Assembly (NCBI GenBank): GCA_037178625.1
Contig: CM074141.1
Location: 2,356,001-2,420,000 of the forward strand
Length of the DNA stretch: 64,000 nt
Reading direction: 5' to 3'
Source of the DNA: Skeletonema tropicum
Taxonomy: Eukaryota; Bacillariophyta; Thalassiosirophyceae; Thalassiosirales; Thalassiosiraceae
In this document: in pieces, positions 50,287 through 60,000 of the stretch
Position numbering within the stretch: position 1 is the stretch's first letter
Layout of the letters: each line of letters starts with the position of its first letter
Position numbers and translations under genes: made by a program
The notes under the pieces: model-generated
Seen by the model: the letters and a program-made list of their open reading frames with translations, nothing else
What the model was told of the DNA's origin: nothing
Database searches by the model: none

Positions 50287-50718
50287 TTGAGATCGAGATC
50301 GAGATGTGTCCTCTCCTTCCTCTTGGTATATGTAAATGAATATGATGATTCCAAAAGCAAAAGGTCAAAGCTGAAAGTGAAAGTGTAGTAAGCAGTACAA
50401 TGCTTTCAGATTAACTTGACTGTCAATCCGGATAAAATAGATAAGTTGCTATCTTCCGAATCCGAATCTGATCTTGAACTTGAATCCACATTGCCACATT
50501 TATTACATTGCAAGTGAGATCACACTATGTTTCCAATCTCTCCCTTGTACTTGTACTGCATACAATACATACTTCTGCTTACGTGCTTTCTCTTCAACAG
50601 TGATCACATATTTGCTTGAGCTTGAGCTTGAGCGTACCAGTACCAATACCATCTGCTCTTTCAGTATGTATCACTTGCTTTCTCGTGGAGAAGCAAGCTG
50701 CTCGGTACAATAGTAGAA

Positions 50719-51454
50719 TATGTCTCAAGCACACCCCTCCTTTTATGACAATATTTGTGCATCCTTCAACTTCAATGATGCATCGCCTATCTTGACCTTT
50801 GCTCCATGCTTCATGCACACTTCTCCTTTCTTAGCTTGATTTGTACATCCTGCACTGCTGCATCGTTTCATGTTTGGTCCATGCTTCTTGCACAATCCTC
50901 CTTTTCGAGCTTGATTATGATTACTACATCCATCAATGCTGCAGCTGCAGCTGCATCGTTTGACGTTTGCCCCGTGCCTAATGCACACTCCTACTTTTAC
51001 GACGATATTTGTGCATCCATCACTGCTGCATCGCTTCACCTTTGCTCCATGTCTCAAGCACACTCCTCCTTTTACGACGATATTAGTGCATCCATTAGCA
51101 GTGCATTCGTATCGGTACTTCTTTTTGGCCACCTTTTTCTTGGGTGAATCTTCCTCCAACGATGATTCTCGTTTCCTTTTCGAAGTTACTTTGCGTTGTG
51201 AACTACTCCTAGTCAACGGCGATTCATTGGCATTCTTGTTAACAGGAGAAGTCTTTCGCTTCCGAGTTGAAGTTCGACGATGTGTTGAAGCTGTTGATGT
51301 CTTCTTGCTCTTGGCAGCTGCGTCTGCGTCCGCCGCCTCTGCCTTCCGCAGTGAGCTCCCTGTAGATCAAAGCACCCACATCGTCCTCCTCAATAGCATT
51401 ATCATTTGGCTTCACCATCTTCTGCGATTGCCTCTGCTTCCGCTTCGTCGACAT
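50719..51454 (-). pseudogene. C-x4-C-x9-C-x2-H zinc-repeat protein, decayed and truncated copy
   Basis: Starts at ATG 51454 with MSTKRKQRQSQKM and EEDDVGALIYRE, nearly as in the intact-looking relative at 53687. Two bases are then missing at about 51352, which shifts the frame. The downstream frame (51216-50743) carries a basic linker (SPKKKVAKKK) and about four repeats of the GCTNIVVKGGVCLRHGAK type, one disturbed by a CSCSCS expansion. Another frame change near 50800 leads into GCTNIVIKGGVCLRH, and the sequence is cut there by the protease array at 50718/50719. At least two frameshifts and a lost 3' end make it a pseudogene. Confidence 0.85.
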
Positions 51455-51627
51455 GATGTTTTAGATACTTCCATCTTCCATCTTCCATGGATGAGATGAC
51501 TGTAGTTGTGCCTTGTTTTCTAGCATTACGCTAAGTAACACAATCACCTGTGAAAGATGACCACAAAAGCCCACAGCTTGTTAGTTGTAGTTAGTTGTAC
51601 TATTTGCTATTTGTCTACACGCTCACC
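51455..51627. promoter_or_regulatory. Former bidirectional promoter, copy A
   Basis: 173 bp between divergent starts. It contains ACACAATCACCTGTGAAAG at 51538-51556, a one-base variant of the motif at 53771, and is closely similar throughout to 53688-53856. Confidence 0.6.
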
Positions 51628-51997
51628 ATGTTCCACAGCAACTCCGCGCACAGCAGAGGATCGAAATACAGCCAAGTACGGTCATACAGTGACTCGGACT
51701 CGGACAGGAGCGGTGGTAATAGAGGAAGATGATTTTGTACAGCGTGAGATTCGTCAGCAGCAGGTGAGCCCCCTTTTCTATTGTGCTGGATTGGATCATG
51801 ACTGTGTCGTTGATCGATTCCACTCTCTTATATATTCGCCAATCGCTAACATTGATTTCTTTTTTTACTTTCATTATGCTATCATTTTAGATGATGTTGG
51901 AGCAACAAGACGAAGGACTCGAAATGCTCGGCCAATCGGCAGATCGGCTGAGTCAAATATCGATGGGGATTCATGAGGAGTTGGGTCATCAGAATAA
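51628..51997 (+). pseudogene. Qc-SNARE, decayed copy lacking the last exon
   Basis: Exon 1 (51628-51763) begins MFHSNSAHSRGSK as in the gene at 53857. Loss of two bases near 51720 creates a TGA after GGNRGR. Exon 2 (51891-51997) preserves MMLEQQDEGLEMLGQSADRL. The following donor is GTTAGT where the functional copy has GTGAGT. The exon coding for the Q-layer region end and membrane anchor is absent, and unrelated sequence follows. Confidence 0.85.
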
Positions 51998-52197
51998 GTT
52001 AGTTATAATATACGCGCTGTATGGCTGCGTTTATGATGTAGGTATTTGGTTACTGTTGATGCTCAGCCTTTGTATTGTCGAGGAGGAACCCTAACTGTGC
52101 AGTTTCTGACCCTGTGACAGATGACCACAGAAAAGCCAAAAGTGAACACACTTCTTACTTCATATCTAGTTCTTACGTGCCTACCTACTTGCTCACC

Positions 52198-52251
52198 ATG
52201 TCCCACAGCAACTCGACCCACAGCAGAGGACTGAAATACATCAATGAATAA
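52198..52251 (+). pseudogene. Third, tiny copy of SNARE exon 1
   Basis: Reads MSHSNSTHSRGLKY and hits a TAA after 17 codons. The 80 bp before it (GTGACAGATGACCACAG at about 52116-52132) resemble the SNARE promoter. It shows that the promoter-plus-exon-1 block was copied at least three times. Confidence 0.7.
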
Positions 52252-52357
52252 GTGCGGAGTTAATCAGATTAGATCGATCCTCTCAAGTACGGTCACAAAG
52301 TGAACCGGTCTTTAGGAGTACTTCCATTGACACGAATGAAAGAGGCATACAGTAGCA

Positions 52358-53687
52358 TCAGACCGCTGCTATTTCTTGGCAGACGATGGTCACCTCTCCA
52401 GGGACGCTGCTTCCTTCTCCTCCCATAGCAGCACTAGAATCCCGCTGATTTGGAAGTGTTTGAGTTGCAGCAGTCATCTCGTATTCTGATCCAAACGCAG
52501 TAGATTCTTCTTGTGTATTGCGATATGCACCGTGCCTCAAGCACACTCCTCCACTCATAGCATAATTTGAGCATCCTACGCTGCTGCATCGTTTCTTCTT
52601 CGCCCCATGCTTAATACACACTCCTCCTTTGACGACATAATTTGTGCATCCATCGCTGCTGCATCGTTTGACCTTAGCTCCATGCCTAATGCACAATCCT
52701 TTTTTCTGAGCTTTATTCGTGCATCCTTCAATTGCTGCATCGTTTGACCTTCGCTCCACGCTTAATACACACTCCTCCTTTTACGACGATATTTGTGCAT
52801 CCATCACTGTTGCATCGTTTGACCTTTGCTCCATGTCTCAAGCACACCCCTCCTTTTACGACGATATTTGTGCATCCTTCAATGCTGCATCGTTTGACCT
52901 TTGCTCCATGCTTGATGCACACTCCTCCTTGTATAGCTTCATTCGTGCATCCTGCACTGCTGCACAGTTTGACCTTTGCTCCATGCTTAATACACACTCC
53001 TCCTTGTATAGCTTTATTCGTGCATCCTGCACTGCTGCATCGATTGATTTTTGCTCCATGCCTAATGCACACTCCTCCAATCTGAGCTTGATTTGTACAT
53101 CCTTCACTGCTGCATCGATTGATGCTTGCTCCATGCCTAATGCACACTCCTCCTTGCTTAGCTACATTTGTGCATCCTTCACTGCTGCATCGTTTGCGCT
53201 TTGCACCATGCCTCGTGCATACTCCCCCCCTTACAGAGACACTTGTGCATCCTTCATTAATGCATATTTTGACCTTTGCTCCATGCCTAATACACACTCC
53301 TTCCTTCAGGACACGATTAGTGCATCCATCAGCAGAGCATTCATATCTTTTTCTTTTGACCACCTTTTTCTTGGGCGGATCTTCCTCCAACGATGAACCT
53401 CGTTTCATTTTCGAAGAAACTTTGCGTTGTGAGCTACTCCTAGTCAACGACGATCCTTTAGCCTGGTTGTTAACAGGCGAAGTCCTCCGCTTCCGAGTTG
53501 AAGTTCGACGATGGGTTGAAGCACTTGATGTCTTCTTGCTCTCGCCCGCTGCCGCTGCGGCCGCAGCCTCTGCCTTCCGCAGCTGAACCTCCCTATAGAT
53601 CAAGGCACCCACATCGTCCTCCTCAACAGCACTATCATTTGATTTCATCATCTTTTGTGACTGCCTCTGCTTCCGCTTCGTCGACAT
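52358..53687 (-). pseudogene. C-x4-C-x9-C-x2-H zinc-repeat protein (WRKY19-like repeats), one frameshift
   Basis: From ATG 53687 the frame codes an acidic/basic N-terminus (EEDDVGALIYREV, Ala run, RRTSTRKRRTSP, KKKVVKRKRYE, a likely nuclear signal). Eight ~25-residue repeats of the form RCSSEGCTNxAxxGGVCIRHGAK follow; the eighth has Arg for the His. An extra T at about 52732 (CAATTGC for CAATGC) shifts the frame. The alternative frame then gives the rest of repeat nine, two more repeats and a 50-residue tail ending EIAAV at 52358. Without that base the protein would have about 442 residues and 11 repeats. Regularly spaced Cys and His suggest zinc binding; similar repeats are annotated as WRKY19-like in stramenopiles. 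Role unknown, nucleic-acid binding is a guess. The shift may be an assembly error. Confidence 0.8.
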
Positions 53688-53856
53688 GATGTTTTAGATA
53701 CTTCCATCTTACATCTTCCATGGATGAGATGACTGTAGTTGTGCCTTGTTTTCTAGCATTACGCTAAGTAACACAATCACCTGTGACAGATGACCACAAA
53801 AGCCCACAGCTTGTTAGGTTGTATTGTAATAGGTTACATTTGCCTACACGCTCACC
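53688..53856. promoter_or_regulatory. Bidirectional promoter of zinc-repeat gene and SNARE gene
   Basis: 169 bp separate the two ATGs. It holds ACACAATCACCTGTGACAG at 53771-53789, also found in the same orientation relative to the gene before both DUF218 copies. CACCTG is an E-box-type core. No TATA box seen. Confidence 0.65.
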
Positions 53857-54807
53857 ATGTTCCACAGCAACTCCGCCCACAGCAGAGGATCGAAATACAG
53901 TCAAGTGCGGTCATACAGCGACTCGGACTCGGACAGTAGTGGTGATAATATCGAGGAAGATGATTTTGTACAGCGTGAGATTCGTCAGCAGCAGGTGCGT
54001 GAGCTCTCTTTAAATATTTGTGTTAGTTTGGATCGTGACTGTTGTCGTTGCTCGATATTACATATTTGTCAATTGCTAACATTGATTTCTGTATATTGAT
54101 GTACGATTATTTTAGATGATGCTGAAGCAACAAGACGAAGGACTCGAAATGCTCGGCCAATCGGCAGATCGGCTGAGTCAAATATCAATGGGGATTCATG
54201 AGGAGTTGGGTCATCAGAATAAGTGAGTATAATATATATATATGCGTTGTAGATGTGGTTGTGATTTTGTTATTCATTAGGTTACTGGTGATGCTCAGCC
54301 ATTGTAGTGACGAAGGGGATCATTATTTATGGGATCAAAAATAACACACATAATATTGGGGCGGATCAAAACTCGAAAGAACAATGACTCGACGGATCTC
54401 GATCTATGGGGCACATGGCATCAGTTTCAATTGCTTCTTCTCGTGATGCCTCAACACCATTGAACGAAACGAAAATGATGAGTGTGAGGGGACTAACTTA
54501 GGCGTCCGGTGCTCATATTTCGTTATCGATTGCAAAATTTGCAACAATAGAAACTCGAAACATTTGCATACTCAACAACTACATGACATGTATCTGACAC
54601 ACATTCATGCTCTCTTAACATCTCCTCTCCCTCAGAATGCTCAACGAAATGGAAGAAGATCTAGAAACTGCTACTGAGAACCTAAACCTCGTCACACGAA
54701 AAACAAAGGAATTGATTCAAAAGTCAGGAGGGAAACGAAATTTTATCATCATTGTGTTTTTATCGGTTGTTATGATTATATTAGTCTTTCTAGTGTTGTA
54801 TACATAG
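53857..54807 (+). CDS. Qc-SNARE (syntaxin 6/8-like), membrane-fusion protein
   Basis: Exons 53857-53994, 54116-54222 and 54636-54807 (introns 121 and 413 nt, GT-AG) give 138 residues. The N-terminus is Ser/Asp-rich (SYSDSDSDSSG). The SNARE helix runs from about residue 47: MMLKQQDEGLEMLGQSAD, then heptads to LVTRKTKEL, with the likely central-layer Gln in GHQNKML. A C-terminal membrane anchor (FIIIVFLSVVMIILVFLVLY) ends the protein. This layout, and DEGLEMLG in particular, matches Qc-SNAREs such as syntaxin 6/10 and 8, which pair with Qa, Qb and R-SNAREs in Golgi/endosome fusion. The N-terminal regulatory domain is missing or short. It is divergently transcribed from the zinc-repeat gene. The spliced frame was assembled by eye. 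Confidence 0.88.
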
Positions 54808-54975
54808 CATATGTGATGGATGGTTTGATGGGATAATTCAGTTATGGTGAGAAGCGGATACTTAGATGGTTGGATTGCTCCTCGAGACAGCAACACATTT
54901 GCTTCGTGGAGCGTAGTTGGGCAGCGAAACATAACATTGAAAATCACGTGTGGATAGATCGTGCAATTAGTAAAC

Positions 54976-57042
54976 CTAAAGCTTGCCCCAATCCTTTGGA
55001 TCCAACGGTTGATCCGGATCGCACACAACCTGAATGTTGTTCATACTCTTTTCTAATGCATCTAATGCCCTAGCCCAAGTAGGAGCAGGAACAGAACCGG
55101 CAAGTAATCCAGCAGGCTTTACCAAATCGATACATCGGCCCAAGTTCAATAGAGCAGATTCCAATAGGACAATAATTTTGACATCTTCCTTTGTGAATCG
55201 GTTGCGTCCCTGACTTTCAAAGTATTTGATGACTCCTGCTCGGATGGATTGGCCTTTGTCGGTGTATAATGCCTCCACGAGGGAGACTAGTGATCGTCGA
55301 ATGGAGGTTAGAAGTAGATAGTTGTCTCGTTGGAAGAATTCCGTCTGAATTGATACATTATTATTTTGATGAACAAGTAAGATGCAGAACAATTGTGAGA
55401 TTAAAACAATTCTAGAGAGAGAGTGGCACAACCGTTCACACCAAATAATCATATCATATTGCCAACTCACCTGCTCCACAACTCCCTTCATATTCACCAA
55501 AAGCGGAGTCAACTCCTCCCCTAGCAAATAACACTGTCCCAAAAACACAATCGAATCCTCCTTCCCATGCAAAAAGGGAAAGGTCGCATACTGAAAACTC
55601 CACGACGTATCCACACTATTCTCAATCCCTGCAAACCTCGCCGTGCCACTCTCGGACGTTGGTAATAGCGATGATGATCCAGTATTACCACCACCACTGC
55701 TACTCACATGAACTGACGAACTATAACTTGGATCCATCGCCTCCAACTCATCCTTATTCACCCATCGATCCGACCCAACCAACCCCCTTAACGATACCAA
55801 CGGCTGTAAGAAACTCTTGGACGGAGATCGATGATGAACATCATTCAAATTACACAAATGATACTCTGTCGACACCAATGTAAAGTGTATATCCACACGT
55901 CGTTCGAGGATATGCCATCCAACTCCGTAATGTTGATTGAGGCGTTCAGTCAATGGTCGTTCCTGAAGCCATGTTTTGATGTACTTTCTCCATAATTCGG
56001 ACGCAACACGTTCCATCGTCTCACGTTCATTTCCGTTCCGTTTGTCTACCCAAACATTGGTCTGGAGATGATCGAATGGGATTCCCTGTGAGGCACACAA
56101 GTGTCGAAAGTAGACATATCCAGCCGATGCATCGGATATCGATGATGATGTCACTACATCGGTAGGCGCACCCTGCATGACCTCGTCACTGTTCTTGTTG
56201 CCACCCGTAAAACAAATCAATTTGGGTCGAAATCCCTCCTCTTCCTTGAGAAGTTTGACCAGTGTTCGTATCCGAGAGGCATACTCGATGGATATCTGAT
56301 CTTGGATCAACCCCTTCCCAAAGACAATGGCGACATGATACGTGGTGGAATTGCGATCGCTCCACTCCCCCTCGAAATGATTGTACCCTAATAATGATTG
56401 CATGGAGTCCGTTTCATGTTGGACGTGCACCTCGGGTAGTAATTGACCTGGTGTAATGCTGCCCGACGAGGACGAGGATTGCAGAAAAGTGTTATCATTG
56501 ACGCGTGGTCGTCGTTGTCCCGTTCGATTCCAATTGTTTCTCATGATTTTTTGATCGATTTTCTTTTTGAGATCGATCAGATAGGAATTGTCGCGACGGC
56601 CGTTGGCGTCGTCATCTTTGGAGCGTGCGGTGTAGGCGTAGTAGTCGTCGAAGCGTTTGGTTTTGGATTGTTTGTAGTCATTCATGATGGATAGTTTGGA
56701 GGAGGATTTGGAGGAGGCCCCTTCGGCTTCGGTTTGTTTCCGTTTGGCCAGTAGCATTTTCCGTGTGGCGGTGGTGGACGGTATTACATCCGATATTATT
56801 GCTTCATCGTCGCCGTCGCCGTCGCCGGTGTTGCTGATTTCGTTCTTCTTTTTGGCTGCACGAAGAGGTATGGATAACTTGTTAGTTTTGTAGTGATGTT
56901 TTTGATGTACAACATGATGTACAGCGGCTGGCTGAAAGGCAGTTGCTTCATAGAAAAGCGCTCGGCCAAGTAGGAGTATTATTATTGAAGCAACCGCAAG
57001 GATGAGGCTATAGCTGCCTCGGGATGATGGTATCATTGTCAT
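54976..57042 (-). CDS. DUF218-like protein with plastid-type presequence
   Basis: Two exons, 57042-55471 and 55344-54976, with a 126-nt GTGAGT...TTCAG intron; product about 646 residues. Residues 12-36 form a signal anchor ending ATA|FQP, an AF-type diatom plastid presequence. A long Lys/Ser/Asp-rich linker follows. From about residue 240 VAIVFGKGLIQDQIS, then IRTLVKLLKEE and PKLICFTGGN match the opening of DUF218 domains (YdcF/SanA/ElyC type; in bacteria linked to envelope or cofactor functions, chemistry unclear). NERETMERVASELWRKYI and FTLVSTEYHL fit later DUF218 blocks. The C-terminal 120 residues are helical and unassigned. The intron has no in-frame stop. Its 3' end faces the SNARE gene, 168 bp away. 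Confidence 0.75.
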   Translation of the reverse strand: MTMIPSSRGSYSLILAVASIIILLLGRALFYEATAFQPAAVHHVVHQKHHYKTNKLSIPLRAAKKKNEISNTGDGDGDDEAIISDVIPSTTATRKMLLAKRKQTEAEGASSKSSSKLSIMNDYKQSKTKRFDDYYAYTARSKDDDANGRRDNSYLIDLKKKIDQKIMRNNWNRTGQRRPRVNDNTFLQSSSSSGSITPGQLLPEVHVQHETDSMQSLLGYNHFEGEWSDRNSTTYHVAIVFGKGLIQDQISIEYASRIRTLVKLLKEEEGFRPKLICFTGGNKNSDEVMQGAPTDVVTSSSISDASAGYVYFRHLCASQGIPFDHLQTNVWVDKRNGNERETMERVASELWRKYIKTWLQERPLTERLNQHYGVGWHILERRVDIHFTLVSTEYHLCNLNDVHHRSPSKSFLQPLVSLRGLVGSDRWVNKDELEAMDPSYSSSVHVSSSGGGNTGSSSLLPTSESGTARFAGIENSVDTSWSFQYATFPFLHGKEDSIVFLGQCYLLGEELTPLLVNMKGVVEQVSWQYDMIIWCERLCHSLSRIVLISQLFCILLVHQNNNVSIQTEFFQRDNYLLLTSIRRSLVSLVEALYTDKGQSIRAGVIKYFESQGRNRFTKEDVKIIVLLESALLNLGRCIDLVKPAGLLAGSVPAPTWARALDALEKSMNNIQVVCDPDQPLDPKDWGKL

Positions 57043-57174
57043 GGAGAGTTATAGTTAGCAGCGACCGTAGTAACACGTAACACTACTTCTTCGCTTCGTT
57101 GTTGATTTGAAGAGTATTGTCAACTGTCACAGGTGATTGTGTCCTCTGTGAAGCGGCACAGAAAATGCCAAAAG
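55971..57174. repeat. Duplicated segment, parent copy (1204 bp)
   Basis: Nearly identical to 58720-59927 at a constant offset of 2749 bp through the coding part. One substitution was noted near 56232 (T versus C), with a 4-bp step in the leader and a few changes at the promoter end. It covers the promoter and the first ~357 codons of the DUF218-like gene. Confidence 0.93.
57124..57142 (-). promoter_or_regulatory. Shared 19-bp promoter motif, DUF218 gene
   Basis: The minus strand reads ACACAATCACCTGTGACAG, identical to 53771-53789, 82 bp before the ATG at 57042. Confidence 0.7.
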
Positions 57175-58573
57175 AGCGTCTTTCTAAAGATTTGCAAAGC
57201 GGCATCATCTTCTCACTTTTTGAACGGACCTCATCTCAGCTCAAGCTACATATGTATGTATATGTACTTACTTAGTACTTAGCCGGCCAACCTCAAGATG
57301 ACAAAATGGCCGATATCTTGTGTCCTAGCCGTCCTATGAGGACGATAAGTGGCGTTTTGGAAAGCTGAGAGTGTGCTCTATCGATTAGGCGTATAATCAG
57401 CTTGATTGGAGCACTTTTGTTCAATCTGCTTGGTTAAAAAAAGGGGGGTTAGAAAGTGATCGGCTCGGACAGATCCGACTTTCCAGCCATAATTTCACAA
57501 GATATGTCAAAATGAAAATGATCAAAATCAACAATATGACCACCAATCGAAAGCTCTCTTCAAGCTGTATCGATTAGTACCATCATTACCATCAAAATTG
57601 ATAAACAGTGCTCAGGCAAAGCCCTCGCAATTACACTACAGATCGCCGATCAGCCTCATCCATAGACAGTCGGTACTCGGTACGTCGAAGATCCAAAAAA
57701 GCGACCACTTTTATGCTGTAAGATCCGAAGACAATAAACAGAGCTCGGCCGGGGGGCCTCGCACAACACACTTCCTTTTAATGCAATAAGATCCAGAGAG
57801 TTGGCACGGGTGAGATCCAAACGCTTCGCTGAAGAATGACACGTAGATCAGCCTCATCATGAACTTAGTTACGGTATGGTATCGTCTATCGTCCATCTTA
57901 CTTCTTACTATCCAACACAAAATCAACATCAACTTGCCTCTCGACTACGCTCGGCGATGGTACTACTACAACTCCAACCACAAGCAACATCATTGCTGAC
58001 GACGATGTTGTCATCTTCCTCCTCCAACCACTACAATACATAATACATACTACTCCAACCACAAGCAACTATAGTACTACCTTACTCCCAACTCCTTCTC
58101 CTCCTCCAACGTCATCTAGTACGGTAGGTTCCCAACACCAGCAACTCCACCTCCACCTCCAACCACAAGCAGTACAGTAGTATTGGTATCGTCGGCGATG
58201 TTGTTGCTTGTGGTTGGAGGTGGAGGTTATCGATAATGGATACAACAATAACAATAACAATAACAATAACCAACCACAAGCGACCCTAGCTTGGAAGGAT
58301 TGGAGTAGTTAGTTAGTACTGCTGGTACGAGTTGAGTTTGGTCGATTGACGAAAAGATCGATATCGTAAGTACGGTCTCAATAGATACAATACCACAAGC
58401 AATCGATACAGCTTGATGAGAGGTTTCTAAAACGACACTTATTGCCTTGGTACGACGACTGCAAGGGAAGGAGTAGAGGAAAAGGTGGATTTGAATGGAT
58501 AAAGTAAAGTGCGTGGGATTACAACAAGTGAAAGGGAGAGAAGCTAACTATTTAATATTATGCGATTGGTGCA
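57175..58573. other. Gene-free, simple-sequence and hairpin-rich
   Basis: No convincing frame. 57960-58290 is rich in repeats of the CCAACCACAAGCAAC word (about 57974, 58056, 58160 and 58265), CTCCAC repeats and an ACAATA run. A perfect 23-bp inverted repeat sits at 58149-58171 / 58205-58227 with a 33-nt loop. ATC repeats are at 58611-58626. Confidence 0.7.
58149..58227. repeat. Perfect inverted repeat, 23-bp arms, 33-nt loop
   Basis: The left arm 58149-58171 begins ACCTCCACCTCC and the right arm 58205-58227 is its exact complement. It could form a strong hairpin in DNA or RNA. No gene overlaps it. Confidence 0.9.
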
Positions 58574-59791
58574 TCATCTGAATGCTCTACTATATGAGGC
58601 GCTATTATTTATCATCATCATCATCAGTACTATCTTATCTATATCGTGCACCCAAGGAAAAGGATGACGATTTGGTTGATTGTCGTATTCATAAGTATTA
58701 CTCTTCCCTTTTGTCGCCAATGTTTTGATGTACTTTCTCCATAATTCGGACGCAACACGTTCCATCGTCTCACGTTCATTTCCGTTCCGTTTGTCTACCC
58801 AAACATTGGTCTGGAGATGATCGAATGGGATTCCCTGTGAGGCACACAAGTGTCGAAAGTAGACATATCCAGCCGATGCATCGGATATCGATGATGATGT
58901 CACTACATCGGTAGGCGCACCCTGCATGACCTCGTCACTGTTCTTGTTGCCACCCGTAAAACAAATCAATTTGGGTCGAAACCCCTCCTCTTCCTTGAGA
59001 AGTTTGACCAGTGTTCGTATCCGAGAGGCATACTCGATGGATATCTGATCTTGGATCAACCCCTTCCCAAAGACAATGGCGACATGATACGTGGTGGAAT
59101 TGCGATCGCTCCACTCCCCCTCGAAATGATTGTACCCTAATAATGATTGCATGGAGTCCGTTTCATGTTGGACGTGCACCTCGGGTAGTAATTGACCTGG
59201 TGTAATGCTGCCCGACGAGGACGAGGATTGCAGAAAAGTGTTATCATTGACGCGTGGTCGTCGTTGTCCCGTTCGATTCCAATTGTTTCTCATGATTTTT
59301 TGATCGATTTTCTTTTTGAGATCGATCAGATAGGAATTGTCGCGACGGCCGTTGGCGTCGTCATCTTTGGAGCGTGCGGTGTAGGCGTAGTAGTCGTCGA
59401 AGCGTTTGGTTTTGGATTGTTTGTAGTCATTCATGATGGATAGTTTGGAGGAGGATTTGGAGGAGGCCCCTTCGGCTTCGGTTTGTTTCCGTTTGGCCAG
59501 TAGCATTTTCCGTGTGGCGGTGGTGGACGGTATTACATCCGATATTATTGCTTCATCGTCGCCGTCGCCGTCGCCGGTGTTGCTGATTTCGTTCTTCTTT
59601 TTGGCTGCACGAAGAGGTATGGATAACTTGTTAGTTTTGTAGTGATGTTTTTGATGTACAACATGATGTACAGCGGCTGGCTGAAAGGCAGTTGCTTCAT
59701 AGAAAAGCGCTCGGCCAAGTAGGAGTATTATTATTGAAGCAACCGCAAGGATGAGGCTATAGCTGCCTCGGGATGATGGTATCATTGTCAT
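58574..59791 (-). pseudogene. Truncated chimeric copy of the DUF218-like gene
   Basis: From ATG 59791 the first ~357 residues are identical or nearly so to the gene at 57042, presequence and start of the DUF218 domain included. At 58720 the duplicated segment ends within the codons for WRKYIKT. The frame then continues into unrelated sequence for about 48 residues (LATKGKSNTYEYDN..., a Met run from ATC repeats) and stops. The second half of the domain is lost, so normal activity is unlikely. It keeps the whole parental promoter and could be transcribed. Confidence 0.85.
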
Positions 59792-59927
59792 GGAGAGTTA
59801 TAGTTAGCAGCGACCGTAGTAACACGTAACACTACATACTTCTTCGCTTCGTTGTTGATTTGAAGAGTATTGTCAACTGTCACAGGTGATTGTGTCCTCT
59901 GTGAAGCGGCACAGATAATGACAAAAG
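58720..59927. repeat. Duplicated segment, daughter copy (1208 bp)
   Basis: Partner of 55971-57174, in direct orientation. Both borders are sharp and no mobile-element end is visible at either. Confidence 0.93.
59877..59895 (-). promoter_or_regulatory. Shared 19-bp promoter motif, DUF218 copy
   Basis: Same word as 57124-57142, carried along by the duplication, so not independent evidence for function. Confidence 0.65.
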
Positions 59928-60000
59928 GTGCTTTCTTAACCCATCCCTGCCGCGTACCTCCTTTGTACCTACCTCCTTTTGACTTCCGCCCATAACTAAG

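Larger units (their letters stand above)
19732..50718 (+). repeat. Head-to-tail tandem array of a ~2.33 kb unit with one protease gene each
   Basis: The ATG of the protease recurs at 20771, 23141, 25484, 27822, 30154, 32485, 34821, 37157, 39488, 41813, 44150, 46481 and 48812. Spacings in the clean part are 2325-2337 bp, most often 2331. Each unit is a 1469-bp gene and an ~862-bp spacer. Clean units are identical over very long stretches and differ mainly by 4-6-bp steps in short repeats and rare single bases. The array is entered from the gap in mid-unit and ends at 50718 in the middle of a spacer, where sequence switches to a zinc-repeat pseudogene. Confidence 0.97.

Noticed and set aside
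19732..50718. CRISPR-like or satellite array
   Set aside because: Units are 2.3 kb with a spliced gene each and no unique spacers. It is a gene array in a eukaryote.
52719..53586. Plus-strand ORFs up to 225 residues over the zinc-repeat gene
   Set aside because: Antisense shadows of the 75-bp repeat. The Cys/His spacing is meaningful only on the minus strand.
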